Part shown: one piece after another, positions 23,423-34,385 of the stretch
Layout of the letters: the number at the start of each line of letters is the position of its first letter
Numbering within the stretch: position 1 is the first letter of the stretch
Origin: Euborellia annulipes
Lineage: Eukaryota; Arthropoda; Insecta; Dermaptera; Anisolabididae
NCBI GenBank assembly: GCA_023213315.1
Contig: JAKCPI010015653.1
Location: 124,001 to 188,000, forward strand
Direction: 5' to 3'
Length of the DNA: 64,000 nt
The notes under the pieces: generated by a model
The model's database searches: none
What the model saw: the letters and a program-made list of their open reading frames with translations, nothing else
What the model was told of the DNA's origin: nothing
Program-made: the position numbers and the translations under genes

Positions 23423-23566
23423 TATTTGCACGGCATACATCAAATCACATATAAGACAAAGAAAATTCTATACAAGACATATCCGATAGACAGGCGTTAG
23501 GCTGGCTGAAATATTTGTAAATATGTGGTATAAAGCATTTTCAGAAAAATTTATGCTGTTTTATTC

Positions 23567-24169
23567 CTCCCACTTTATATTTGTTGTTTTTTCCTTTTTG
23601 AATTGCAATCATATTTAATTCCAAATTTGTAAATATTTTTAGTGTCCAAAAGATTCCACAAATTACCTAACAGAGAAAAGGTTGGGTAAGAAGAACCAGG
23701 GAAAATAGAAATAATAATTATTTCGTTAGATAGAATGCTGGAGGAAACGTTAGAGATGGAAAATAATGAAACTTGACAGGGTGCCGACCACGGTCAGGAA
23801 TAGGTTGGGTTTAAGATGTGTGTGCGTGCGTGCACGAAAGAACCAGGGATAAACAGATATGAAATTCAAATAATAACAATAATTTCGAAAAGTTTGAACA
23901 CTATTTTTTTAGATCATCTTAATTATTAACGAAGAGATTTATATTTTAATGGGATTAATGGGTTTACGAAAAGTTTTGTTTTGACCAATAATCTCTTAAG
24001 TCGAGGACCAAATATAACGCGTGTCCAAAACCTGCTTGAATTTAGTTAGCTGAATATCTTAATACATTGTATATTGTAATAGGTGGCAAGCTTCGTTCTA
24101 TATATGAGTTGGGCAGTATGTAATAAGGAGTGAGGGGTAGGCTGAAACGTGCAAGGGTTGTCTGCCTGG
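23567..24169. other. No gene; short direct repeat
   Basis: An AAGAACCAGGGA...AATAATAATTATTTCG block at about 23690 recurs at about 23838. A TGTGTGCGTGCGTGCACG run sits at 23820. Nothing else was recognised. Confidence 0.5.
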
Positions 24170-24450
24170 TGTGATTCATGCTAATGAGGATTGTCTTAGC
24201 GCAGATCGAAATGCTAATGAGACCGGGGAGGGTTCTCCCCCTCGGCACGCAAACCCTGGCCAGGGCAGAGACCGGGGAAGAGATGCGTCATCGCCACCCC
24301 ATCCCGGGGAGCAAAGCCGGGAACCGGGGAGCCGGGAGCCGGCAGCCGGCAGCCGTCCCCAAAAATCGATCCCCGATCCCCTCTCCAAAACAATCCTTTC
24401 AAATTCAGCAGTTCTCTTTTCGGGTCGTCAGCCCTACCCGACAATACACG
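24170..24450. other. GC-rich, CpG-containing patch
   Basis: Strongly GC-rich relative to its surroundings, with GCCGGGAGCCGGCAGCCGG-type short tandem repetition at 24315-24350 and CCGGGGAG repeats. Several overlapping frames on both strands are simple shadows of this composition. It could be a CpG-island-like promoter, a GC-rich minisatellite or a captured sequence. Confidence 0.4.
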
Positions 24451-24749
24451 ACCACCTCCACTTTCTTATTTATTCTCTTTACAACTAACTGCTGTTCTAA
24501 TGGTTCATTCATTGTTTTTTTTTGTTTCTTCCTTAATGAAACAATTTAAAAAATTTTAATTATAATTTCAAGTTGAAAAAAAAAAAAATTATTATAAAAA
24601 GAGTTTTGTTTTGAAGATGAAAAATATAAAATTTCGGTACTCTGTTTTTCTTTAAATCAGAAAAACTAGCTAGATATTTTTTTATAAAATAATTATAAAT
24701 AATGGCTCAATGTAAAGTATTTTGCAAAATCTAAAACCGTTCCCCTATA

Positions 24750-25410
24750 TCTATATATCTTATGCTATTAAACGAGCAATGTAAGTTTATTTGTTTGTTT
24801 GTAAGCCCATCAGTTCTCGAAAACGGCTCTAAAGATTGTTTTTCAAATTTTAAATATATACTATTTTCGCTACCAATATGAATTTGCCATAGATCTCACT
24901 TTTGGGAAAAATCGGGTACTAGTACTTTACTGATGTACTTTTTTTAGTTTTTTCCAATATTTCCTCGATATTTGCTTTAAAAATTTCTTTGAAATTTTAA
25001 ATATTTCCTATTTGCGGAATTCAAAACAAACTACGTTTGATCTCATCTTTGGGAAACTTCAAGTACTTTTTTAGTTTTTTTTTTTTTTTTTCCAATTTTC
25101 TCAATATTCCCTTTGACCATTTCTTTCAAATTTCAAATATATACTATGTCTGGTAAACAAAACAAATTACGCTAGGTCTCGTTTTTTGGAAGACTTCAAG
25201 TAAGTAGCCTACTTGATGTACTTTTTTATAGTTTTTTACAATTTTTTTCAAAAATGCTACATACTATTATCGGTCCCAATATTAAATTAAGCTAGGTCTT
25301 GTCTTTGGGAGACTACTAGTACTTTACTGATGTTTTAATTCTTTTTTGGCTTTTTCCACTTTTGTAAAAAGAAAAAACTACCGAGCTCCAGCTCGGTCAT
25401 CCCGGCACTT
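24750..25410 (+). mobile_element. Helitron-like non-autonomous element with internal tandem array
   Basis: The 5' part reads TCTATATATCTTATGCTATT, then AAACGAGCAATG, a start common among non-autonomous Helitron-type repeats. The 3' part has the hairpin ACCGAGCTCCAGCTCGGT followed by CATCCCGGCACT, where a CTRR end would be expected but is degenerate. Between them are about three to four units of 130-170 bp, each with AATATATACTAT and TAGGTCTCGT or ATCTCA..TTTGGGA blocks, some with the family C core GTACTAGTACTTT or a variant. Confidence 0.5.
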
Positions 25411-25413
25411 ATA

Positions 25414-26843
25414 TATAAACAATACAATTTAACAAAATTTTATTGTTTAGCAAATCCACTACTATACGCCTAAATTGTCGCCTAGAAGTTCGATGGAATA
25501 GGCTTCATTGAACAAGCAAGAAATTCTAATAACTTAAAAAGAGACAATTCCTTGGTAAGAACAATGCAATTTAAATAAATATTATCGTCAGGGAAGGAAG
25601 AGAACCACTGACTCCTAGATTATGAAGAAGCAGTTCTACCGCGGCCGGTCAGGGCCTAATTCAAGATCTTATTCTTCTTCTATCTTGGCCTTTTCCCTAT
25701 GTGGGGTCGGCAAAATTAATTTATAAAGAAATGAGACCGAGAGAAAAGCAAGCGACCAGACTCACGGCTTGATATGAAAAAAAGGGAAAAAAGGCTGACA
25801 TAAAGGAAAGGAAGAAATGCCAGCCTTGGCTTGGGTAACTCGTGGTCGCCAACCACGTACTCACTAGAAGTGAGCCCCTGAGTAGAGAGCTAATTCAGGA
25901 TCAATTTAAAGAAAAAATATAATAATAACTATTATAATGAAATATAATATTAGATTAGTAATTTAATCTTGATGGTAAAAATAAATTCGCGGAGGATGAA
26001 AAAAAAAATACTGATATATAAATATAAATCAGAAATAAATCTTTAATAATCTGTATTTTGGTTTAAATCGTCGAAGAGATGTTTTCTTGAACAAATATAA
26101 ATATTTGATTCTCAATTGATATTTTTTTGCATAGGAGTTTAGCTTTCATTGATAATAAAAAAAAAACAACCCTTAGAAAGCTATTGTATTTTTCCTTTAA
26201 ATTTAGATATTTATTTTTGTTCCATAATTCAATTAATATAATGAATTTTGTCAAATGAATCTATAAAATTTCATTATTATATAGAATAATAAATAACATA
26301 TTAAGAAGTATTTTTTGAATCATAATTTGAGAAAAAAATTGTAATTTTAAAGAAAATACACGTTTTCAAGTCTCTTTCTGATAAAGTGTAAAGTGTGTCA
26401 TACACTAAATCTCTAGGTGGGAGGCTCTTGTGTCAAAGTTCAAATTAATGTAAATAAATATAGAGGGTTATGGTTCAGAATTATACAAATATTATACTAA
26501 ATGTTAAAAAAAAAAAAAATGTTATAAACTTGGGATTATTTATTTATTCATCAAACTCTCTAAAGAATTAATTTCAATTAGAGAGAGTATATTTAAAAAA
26601 AAAAGAAAAATAATAGAAAGATAACATCAACAACAAAAACATATATAACAACAAACATACAAAAAAAAAATTACTAGATAGAGCTTTGTTTGTAAAAGCT
26701 GGAATTTTTTTCAATAGACTGTAAATTAGCCAGTGAATATATCATTTAAGATAAGAAAAATTTGGGAGATGAATTTGTTTTTTGATTGGGCAATTCGAAA
26801 AAAAAATATACACATATTTTATTACTATTTTTGGTAATTGAAG
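25414..26843. other. No supported gene; one more complex patch
   Basis: 25640-25885 is more complex and GC-richer (TTTTCCCTATGTGGGGTCGG; CTCGTGGTCGCCAACCACGT) and probably belongs to an unidentified repeat. 25890-26843 is AT-rich and featureless. Confidence 0.5.
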
Positions 26844-27385
26844 TTCTGTGCTTGTCACACTTGTGTCGACATATATTTAGTTTCCGACATTAGAAATCAA
26901 AATAGAAAATTTATAATCAAAGGAAAATATTTTGTTACCAAGGCAAACTTTCCTATGAAATACATGAATAAAGAGTGCAATGAGAATATACATTTTAAAG
27001 AGCATCTAAAAATAAGAGATATATAAATATTAATCAAAACCGTAGATGCAATTTTAAGAAAATCGAACAAAAAATTCTATATTCTCTAAAAGACATATTT
27101 TTTTGAACATTCACGTACTTTCTCTTTCCCAACTTATAAACTAAAAAAGTACATTAATAAAGTACTAGTATTTTTTGGCCGATTTTGTTTCAAAGCTTTG
27201 AACTGTCCCAGTGGGGTACTTAACTAAAATATCAAATTTTATCCTCCTAGCTCTTTTCGTTCTTGAAATATTTTGTTCACAGACAGACAAACCATTTTGC
27301 AGGACCCACTTTTTTGGACTCAGGGGACACCTCAAAACGTGTATTTCCATCAAAATCTCTACTTGGAATTTTTGGGTAAAAGAAA
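26844..27385 (+). repeat. Family C composite repeat, subfamily A, both ends damaged
   Basis: It begins within the hairpin (TTCTGTGCTTGTCACAC) and continues through the module TTTAGTTTCCGACATTAG, the core GTACTAGTA and CAGGGGACACCTCAAAACG. The usual AGAGAAAGTA end is lost. TACTTTCTCTTTCCC appears out of place at 27117, suggesting an internal rearrangement. Confidence 0.75.
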
Positions 27386-27603
27386 ATAATAATAAATAAA
27401 AGTAAGACGTTTAAAGAGTTGTCTATCCTAGGATACTCCGAACATTTTGAATTTCCCAACATTTTTTTTCTAGTAGGCTACTTACGAAATAAAATAATGA
27501 CCCTGAACTTAGTGCAATCAAAAGACTCTGAAGCAATTTTAGCTAACAATTAACTGAAAATTCAGCGATTACAAGAAAAAAATAAGATGGTTTATTGAAT
27601 AAC

Positions 27604-27660
27604 AAGTGGTAAAGCTCGCTTTCGGCGGGCTTTATCACTTGCCAGCCCCCCCCCCCCCCC
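27604..27660. repeat. Hairpin followed by poly-C
   Basis: AAGTGGTAAAGCTCGC and GCGGGCTTTATCACTT form a stem with a TTTCG loop, and a run of 15 C follows at 27646-27660. This resembles a terminal hairpin of a mobile element, but no partner end was found. Confidence 0.45.
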
Positions 27661-27699
27661 GTGGATCCTCTTGTTCGTCTTCGGCGAGCAAATGCATCA

Positions 27700-27860
27700 A
27701 TTTTATTCTTAGTCCCTGTTTGGAAATTTTCAAATTTCCCTCTCTGACTTTAAGTTTTAAATTTCCCTCTCCCGCTGCACATCCTGTAACTCTAGCCAAT
27801 CAGTGAGACAACAGGCACATACACACAGGAAAAGGAAGTCTAGCGCTTTATATATAATAA
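27700..27860 (+). repeat. Dispersed repeat R2, copy 1
   Basis: It shares with 54530-54670 (inverse orientation) the blocks TTTAAATTTCCCTCTC, TAACTCTAGCCAATCAG and GCGCTTTATATAT. The class is unknown; the GCGCTTTATATA end is reminiscent of Helitron-like termini. Confidence 0.6.
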
Positions 27861-28573
27861 TGATACTTCCTACTATATTGATAATTAGACTATATTAAAA
27901 ATCCTATAATATTAAATAAATAAGCGAGTGATTAACACAATAACAAAAGAAGATTAAATTGGAATATTTTTTTAAAACTACAGAGAAAAATTATATTTGT
28001 ATTTAAATTTTATTAATTCAATATATGTATTTCTAAGCCCTGAACCCTGTACCTGAAAAAAGGGTCTTATTTGACTAAAATGTCTTTTCTTTTACCTTCT
28101 AAACTTTATGAGAGCATAGCTTGCATGGTTGAACCAATCGATAATAAATTTAAGGCTTAATCTTCTGATAGGGTGGTAGAGGTAAAAAAAAATCGTTAAA
28201 ATACATTTTTTTTCTTTGAAGTAAAAATCATATTTTATAAGAATTTCTTTATATTCGTTTGATATTTAATTATATCCGAAGATAGATTAAATAAAAAAAA
28301 TTGGTTTTTATTTTAATGAGTTTTATTTTAGAATATCAAAAAAAAAAAAAAAAAATCAACTTGAGAGTGAATTTAATATAAAAGAAAATTAAAGAGAAGC
28401 AAGCCACTTTAGATCCTTCTTGATCTCTTTTATAAAGAAACCCCTTTCTGAATAGAAATTGAATGAAAATATATTTTAAAGGGGAAGAGAAGCGGAAGAT
28501 AAAATTTAGTGTGAAACAAGCAACTAATTCTTAACATATTTTGAAATATTAAATGTTAGACTAAAAATGAAAC
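27861..28573. other. AT-rich stretch, no gene
   Basis: No supported feature. Confidence 0.6.
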
Positions 28574-29123
28574 AAAAAATCTGATGTGACTGACCGCACA
28601 GCCGATTTATTCTGTGAACATATATTCCGCTGGTATATTTTGTTATTGATAAACCATGGCGTTATTGATACCATGGTGAAGGGGTTGCAACTTCGGTTAT
28701 TTTTCCTAAGTAGTAATAGAGTAAAATGTGCTTCAATGTTGAAGGCGAAATGAGAATATACATTTTAAAGAGCATCTAAAAAAAATATGATTTATGAATT
28801 TTAATCAAAATCGTTTGAGAAAATCGAAAAAAGTCCTTCAGTAAATTAGTACTTTTTGGCGAATTTTGTTCAAAAGCTTCATTTTACGTGCCAGGGAGGT
28901 ACCTTAACTTAAATATAAAATTTCATTTTTTAGCGTTTTTCATTCTTGAGATATATTGTTCACAGAGAGACGATTTTACGGGATCCAGTTTTTTGGACTC
29001 AGGATTACGGGATCAGTTTTTTGGACTCAGGACGTGTAATTCCATCAAAATATCGATATCAAATTTTTGGCATGAATACAATACTTTCTCTCTGTATATA
29101 TTAATATATAGGAAAAAGAAAGT
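28574..29123 (+). repeat. Family C composite repeat with local duplication
   Basis: It runs from AAAAAATCTGATGTGACTG to GGAAAAAGAAAGT. The hairpin is shortened. A direct repeat at about 28976-29032 duplicates TTACGGGATC.AGTTTTTTGG. A frame of 96 codons runs through it but is only a product of the repeat. Confidence 0.75.
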
Positions 29124-29198
29124 CTACAAACGACATAAAACTTTGAATGTTTTTTTTGACGACTCTAAAACTATTTGATAATGAAATTATTAAATGTT

Positions 29199-29897
29199 TA
29201 CTTTCTCTTTCCTATATGTATATGTTAATATACATATATATAGGGAGAAAGTATTGTATCATGTCGAAAATTCGATGTCAAGATTTTGATGTATATACAT
29301 GTTTTGAGGTCCTCTGAATCCTGTCTGTGTGTGTGTCTGTCAGTGAACAAAATATCTTAAGAACGAAGAGAGCTATGAGGTTGAAATTTTATATTTAAGT
29401 TAGTCACTCCCCTGGGATGTAACTCGATGCTTTTGAACAAAATCGGCCAAAGAGTACTAGTACTTTACTGATGTACTTTTTCAGCTTTTTTTGATTTTCT
29501 CAAAATTCACTTTAACGATTTTGATAAAATTCAAAAATCAATTATTTTTTAGATGCCCTTTAAAATGTATATCTTCCTTTTGCCCTTGAAATCTTTTGAA
29601 GCACACTTTACTCTTGTACTTCATAGGAAAGATAGGAGAAATGGTTGTCATGGTAACAAAATATAAATATTTTCCCATATTTATTCATAATTATTTTATA
29701 AAAAAAATATCTAGCTAGTTTTTCCTTTAATAAAAAAAAAAAAAAAAAAATTTCACTTTCAATTACAAAATACAAAATAATTTACTGCACAGCACACAAC
29801 TTTCTCCTACCTTTGGTAACAAAATATAAAAATATATTTATTACTTTACTTTGGTAAGAGAAAGTTGTGTTCTGTGCTTGTCACATCAGATATTTTT
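29199..29897 (-). repeat. Family C composite repeat, reverse copy
   Basis: It starts TACTTTCTCTTTCC, passes the core and ends in a loosened hairpin (29788-29897) with GCACAGCACACAACTTTCTC and GTCACATCAGATATTTTT. A poly-A insertion (29725-29745) and AT-rich filler interrupt the section before the hairpin. Confidence 0.78.
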
Positions 29898-30779
29898 TTG
29901 GTTTATTAATAGTTTAAAATAAATTTTAAAAAATATCAAATAATATTTCTTATAAAATAAACCTATTGTTTCTATATATGTTTAGCCAAAATTTTAGTTA
30001 ATAATTTTATCGATAAAATATTATTTTTTTTTTTTTATTAGCTGTATGAGAGTAGAATTTTTTTCCCATATGTCTATGATTTTCCCTCGGTTACGAGCGC
30101 GAAACACAATAATGACGAAGGGGGAAAATTGGGACATGTGCCGCCCTCAGACAAACCTAACTCCTGACAATAAATAATTTTTCTTAGATTTAAATTCTTT
30201 TTTTTCTACTCTATTATTTGATATGAGTTATACTAAATTTCTAACTAGGGGTGACGAACTGTAGCAAAAGTAAGAGGATAAAATATCAAATATGAATAGT
30301 TTATTATAAAAATTTATTATTTATTGATAATGTTACCAGAGAGAACGGGTGGAGGACAGATGCACTCAATTATTCGTTTATCACTATAGAATGTGTAAGT
30401 ATATATACCGTAGTAGGCCTATATACACACATGATACTAATTTCTTTGAAATTTTGTATATTTTTTTTATATGAAATCAATTCGAAAATCAACAAGGAGA
30501 AATTAAAAAAATTCTGAGCTATGTTTTATTTTTTTTATCATTTCAGGCTTTCTTTGATTTTATATTTATTTTTATGAAGTGTCAAACTTAATTTACATTT
30601 TATATTAATAAAATTTTATTTAATATTAATACTTAATTATTTAATAATAGTATTAATACAAATCAAATTGGAATATCGATTTCGAAAAATGTCCAAAGAT
30701 TTTAAATTAGATCCCAAAATTAATTATGACGTAGAGTCACTGCTACACTGTATTAGTAAAATATTACCTTTAAAAAAAA
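29898..30779. other. AT-rich stretch, no gene
   Basis: No supported feature; a slightly more complex patch at 30075-30165 was not recognised. Confidence 0.55.
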
Positions 30780-31090
30780 AAAAATCTGGTGTGACTGGTA
30801 ATAGAAAGTTGTGTCCTGTGCTTATCACACCAGATTTTTTTGTGTCGATATATATTTAGTTTCCGCCAGTACGGTACATTTGAATTGAAGATGTAAAATT
30901 TATAAACATGGGAATATATTTATATTTTGTTATCATGGCAACCATTTCTCCTATTTATCCTATGAAGTAAAAGAGTAAAGTGGTTTTATGAGAATATACG
31001 GGTTTTTTTTTATTATTATTATTATTTTGGCCTAAGCCATTTAGCCAAGAATATACGTTTTAAAAAACATTAAAAATAATTGATTTAAAA
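30780..31090 (+). repeat. Family C hairpin-end fragment, subfamily A
   Basis: The hairpin CTGGTGTGAC...ATCACACCAGATTTTTTT and the module TTTAGTTTCCGCC are present. The body is interrupted by a (TTA)n-rich insert near 31005 and stops about 31085. Confidence 0.75.
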
Positions 31091-31354
31091 AATTTAATTC
31101 CATTAGGGATGAAAATTACTAATATTAATAGATTTGTGCATGACGTCATCTGGGCGCAAAATAGTCAGAATTGCCTTTTCGCTATATTAAAGATAGGACA
31201 AATTTGAAATTTTGATGTCCTCTCAAAAAGTAACTTTTGCTCCAAAATGAAATTTTATGTCCATGAATGAATGGGTTATTGGAATCTATTGAAATATTAT
31301 CTAAATGGTAGTACAGTATTAAGAGTTTCTTTGCTTTCTTTTGCTATTTCCTTG
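31091..31354. other. AT-rich stretch, no gene
   Basis: No supported feature. Confidence 0.55.
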
Positions 31355-31440
31355 CACGGCGACGAGTCGCTCCCGCGACTCTTGATAATCGAATTCTCTC
31401 TATGTATATAAAAAGCAGTCAAACTGAATGTCTTTTTTAT
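31355..31440 (+). mobile_element. Helitron-like terminus (tentative)
   Basis: A hairpin GAGTCGCTCCCGCGACTC sits just upstream of TCTCTCTATGTATATAAAAA and GCAGTCAAACTGAATG. The latter resembles the 5' start of many non-autonomous Helitrons. No 3' terminus was identified nearby. Confidence 0.35.
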
Positions 31441-31770
31441 TAATATAGAAGAGAACTATGAAAACCTTAATTCAAAAAGAGTTATAATGTTATTGTGTTT
31501 CTTATTCTCTGTGCGAATTAACAAGGGAACTACCCCTCTATGGAGTTACTTTCCCCTACGTTCAAGAGAAGAACTTGAATGTATGGTGGAGGGAAGCAGA
31601 CCCCCTGGCTGTATTTCGCCTTCTTTAGAAATAAAAATGTTAATTTTTTTCATTATATAAATATGAAAATGTATGACACTGTTATCCAATTGTTTGGTAC
31701 ATTTCTTAAATATTGTTTCCCAAATATTATAAGGATTTACGCCAGTGGAAGGGAGTTTTTTTACTTTCTC

Positions 31771-32372
31771 TTTCCTATATATATGAGAGAGAAAGTATTA
31801 GATTCATGTCGAAATAACGATGTCGAGATTTTGATGGAAATACATGTTTTATTGTCTCCTGAGTCCAAAAAAAGTGGGTCCCACAAAATGGAATGTCTGT
31901 TTGTGTGTCTGTGTATAATTTAAATCATGAAGGAATCGAGCTACGAGGCTGAAATTTTATATTTAAGTTAGGCACTACCCTGAGGCGTGAAAATAAGCTT
32001 TTAAACAAAATCGGCCAAAAAGTACTAGTACTTTACTGATGTACTTTTTCAGTTTTTTTTTCTATTTTTCCAAAATTCGCTCTATCGATTTTGATTAAAA
32101 TTCATAAATCAATTGTGTTTTAGATGCTCTTTCAAATATATATTCTCATTTTGCCCTCAAAATTGTTTGAAGCACACTTTACTCTTGAACTTTATAGGAG
32201 AAATTGCTGCAATGGTAACAAAATACTCATGTTTAGAGGTAAATATCATGAATTTTAATATATGGGCGGAAACTAAACATATGTCGACACAAAAAATCAG
32301 GTGTAAGAAACACAGAACACAACTTTCAATTACCGTAGGTAAGAGAAAGTTTTGTGTCACACCAGATTTTTA
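31771..32372 (-). repeat. Family C composite repeat, reverse copy, subfamily A
   Basis: Runs from TACTTTCTCTTTCC to GTGTCACACCAGATTTTT. The hairpin stem contains ACTTTCAATTACCGTAGGTA. The core GTACTAGTACTTTACTGATG is intact. Frames of 111-114 codons here are shadows of the repeat. Confidence 0.82.
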
Positions 32373-32600
32373 TTTTATATGTAGTTTGACGAATATTTCG
32401 ATTCTACTGTGTGCAAATAAATTCCATAACATAATAATACTCGGTTGAAGTGGACGAATAAGAATAAAAGATTATTAATAAAAGAATTTGTAAATAAGAA
32501 ATTACATATACAATATTTAAGATATTATAAACATCGCCTATGTGAGACGCGAAGAAAATTTATATAATTAAATATTTATTAATTCATATATCCGAAAAAA
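32373..32600. other. AT-rich stretch, no gene
   Basis: No supported feature. Confidence 0.55.
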
Positions 32601-32604
32601 GCAA

Positions 32605-32705
32605 GGGTGTGCCGCCGGGAGTTGAACCACCAATTTGTACTTGTGGTTTATTTGTAAAAATTATAACGTTTCGGCTACTCATTCTGTGCCCTTCTTCAGG
32701 TACAA
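32605..32705 (-). repeat. Penelope-like terminal fragment with tRNA-like B-box
   Basis: On the minus strand a hammerhead-like block is followed by GTACAAATTGGTGGTTCAAC, where GGTTCAACTCC (32618-32628) fits a tRNA B-box. The A-box half of a tRNA is absent, so this is not a tRNA gene. Confidence 0.5.
32668..32699 (-). ncRNA. Hammerhead-ribozyme-like motif
   Basis: CTGAAGA, a spacer with GGGC/GCC pairing, and CGAAACG occur in the correct order on the minus strand. This is one of the best conserved cores in the window. Helix III would be very short, as in Penelope-type hammerheads. Confidence 0.4.
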
Positions 32706-33335
32706 TTCAGCTAAGATTACAAAGGTTGTTGACCAAATTCTTTTATTAATTAGTATTAGAATAAATTATTTTATTAATAATTATTTTGTTTTAGTGAATA
32801 ATACATATAGAGGAATTCAAAGATTTAGTTTTTTTTTCTCTTTCACTTGTCCACTTCATTCTTTTAACATCAAAATTGGAAATAATTCTCTTTAAAGACG
32901 AATCTTTTAGTAAGTAAAACGCCATTTCCTTATTTCGTAAAAAAAAAAAAAATACTCTTAAAAATGTAAAAATTGAGTTAATTCGCTTGATGGTATGAAG
33001 GGTTGTTGAGGTCTAGTTTTACTTTCGGCCGTAAACTTTTTTATGGATGGTGATGATTTCTCGTAGAGGTGTTGTTATTTTGGTGGCAGGTATCGCAATG
33101 AGCGAGTGATTTGTAAATGGTCTCAACAAAATAAATAACTAAGCAGAGACGGTGGAGTCGGTAGGCAAGCAACAACACACATGTCGGAATCGATAGGCAC
33201 GTGCCGAGCTAAAGCCTCGAGGGGGCCAACCAACCAACCAAGTACCACGTCCCTTACTTGCCAAGGGAGGGAGCATTGCTTACCCCGGGTTTAGGGCTCT
33301 ACATTCTACTGTGCCGTCTGGCAGCAAAGTCTAGT
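32706..33335. other. No gene recognised; right half GC-richer
   Basis: 32706-33000 is AT-rich. 33000-33335 is more complex with several CpG and a CAACCAACCAACCAAG run at 33228-33242. No splice-compatible frame or family was recognised. Confidence 0.45.
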
Positions 33336-33420
33336 CATTCACCGTTCACCATTCACACAAATACACCGTTCACCGTTTTCACCATTCGGCCATTCACCAT
33401 TCGCACCGTTCACCACTTTA
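33336..33420. repeat. Degenerate tandem repeat, CACCGTTCACCATT type
   Basis: The words TTCACCGTTCACCATTC, CACCGTTCACCGTT, CATTCACCATTCGCACC and GTTCACCAC repeat in tandem with small changes. The unit is about 7-14 bp. Confidence 0.75.
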
Positions 33421-33503
33421 GAGTCTAGAGTTTGTTGCCTCGAGTCTCCCTCGATCGATAAGCGAGAACCCTCCATCAGATTCTATTCATTTACTGCCGC
33501 TAC

Positions 33504-33524
33504 CCTCTCTCTCTCTCTCTCTCA
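33504..33524. repeat. CT microsatellite
   Basis: About ten CT dinucleotide units. Confidence 0.9.
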
Positions 33525-33787
33525 CTCTCTAGCTCTTCTCATTTTTTATACTTTCTTTTTAAGATGACCACGAAATTTTGAAACTATGTCAGATGTCGAG
33601 TGACTTATTAATAGAAGAAATTCTTATAAATTTTTTTCTTTATAGTAGAAAATTCTATTTTATAAAGTAGTTTTCAAAAAATATTTATGATTAGGTTACA
33701 CTGAAATTTTAAAATTAAAGTAACAGACCAATAGATATAAAAGTATATTAAAATTAAATAATTTTAAATATCTTTTTAAATACATAA

Positions 33788-34385
33788 ATATCTGGTGTGA
33801 CTGGTCGCAGACCACAAAACTTTCTCTTACCTTTGGTAATTGAAAATAGTGTTCTGTGCTTGTCACACCAGATTTTTTGTGCCAACATATGTTTAGTTTC
33901 CGCCGATATATTAAAATTCAAGATGAAAAATTTATAAGTATGGGAAAATATTTATATTTGGGCAACTATTCTTCTATCTTTCCTATGAAGTACTAAAGTA
34001 AAGTGTGCTTCAAACAATTTTGAGGGCAAAATGAGAATATAAGTTTTGAAGAGTATCTTAAAAATAATTGATTTTTGAATTTTAATCAAAATCGTTATAG
34101 AAAATTTTGAGAAAATAAAAAAAAAAACTGAAAAAGTTAATCAGTAAAGTACTAGTACTCTTTGTTCAAAAGTATTGTGTTACGTCCCAGGGGGTGACTA
34201 ACTTAAATATAAAATTTATCTTTTGGTTCTTGAGATATTTTGTTCAGAGACAGACACTCCTTTTTTGGATTCAGGGGACCTCAAAACGTGTATATCTATC
34301 AAAATCTCGACTTCGAATTTTTGACATGAATCCAATACTTTCTCTCCCCCCTTTATATATATATAGACATAGGTAAGAGAAAGTA
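33788..34385 (+). repeat. Family C composite repeat, subfamily A
   Basis: Runs from ATCTGGTGTGACTGGTCGCA to GGTAAGAGAAAGTA. The hairpin, the TTTAGTTTCCGCCGATATAT module, the core and the CAGGGGACCTCAAAACGTG block are all present. The ACAG tract is short. Confidence 0.85.

Larger units (their letters stand above)
22876..23566. repeat. Fold-back element enclosing U6 fragment and pogo MITE
   Basis: The left arm (about 22876-22955; AATAAAACAGCATGAATCTT, AAATATTTCGGCTGCCTAACG) pairs with the right arm (about 23484-23566). The loop contains a U6 snRNA fragment split by a TA-flanked MITE. The arms carry a hammerhead-like motif. Confidence 0.75.

Noticed and set aside
24171..24549. Several overlapping frames over 70-123 codons on both strands
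   Set aside because: All arise from one GC-rich patch with few stop codons; they are mutually incompatible and low-complexity.
24855..25345. CRISPR-like spaced repeats
   Set aside because: Units are 130-170 bp, diverged and AT-rich in a eukaryotic background; it is an internal tandem array of a transposon-like element.
32618..32628. B-box GGTTCAACTCC on the minus strand
   Set aside because: The upstream sequence does not fold into a tRNA; it is part of a retroelement-like terminal fragment.
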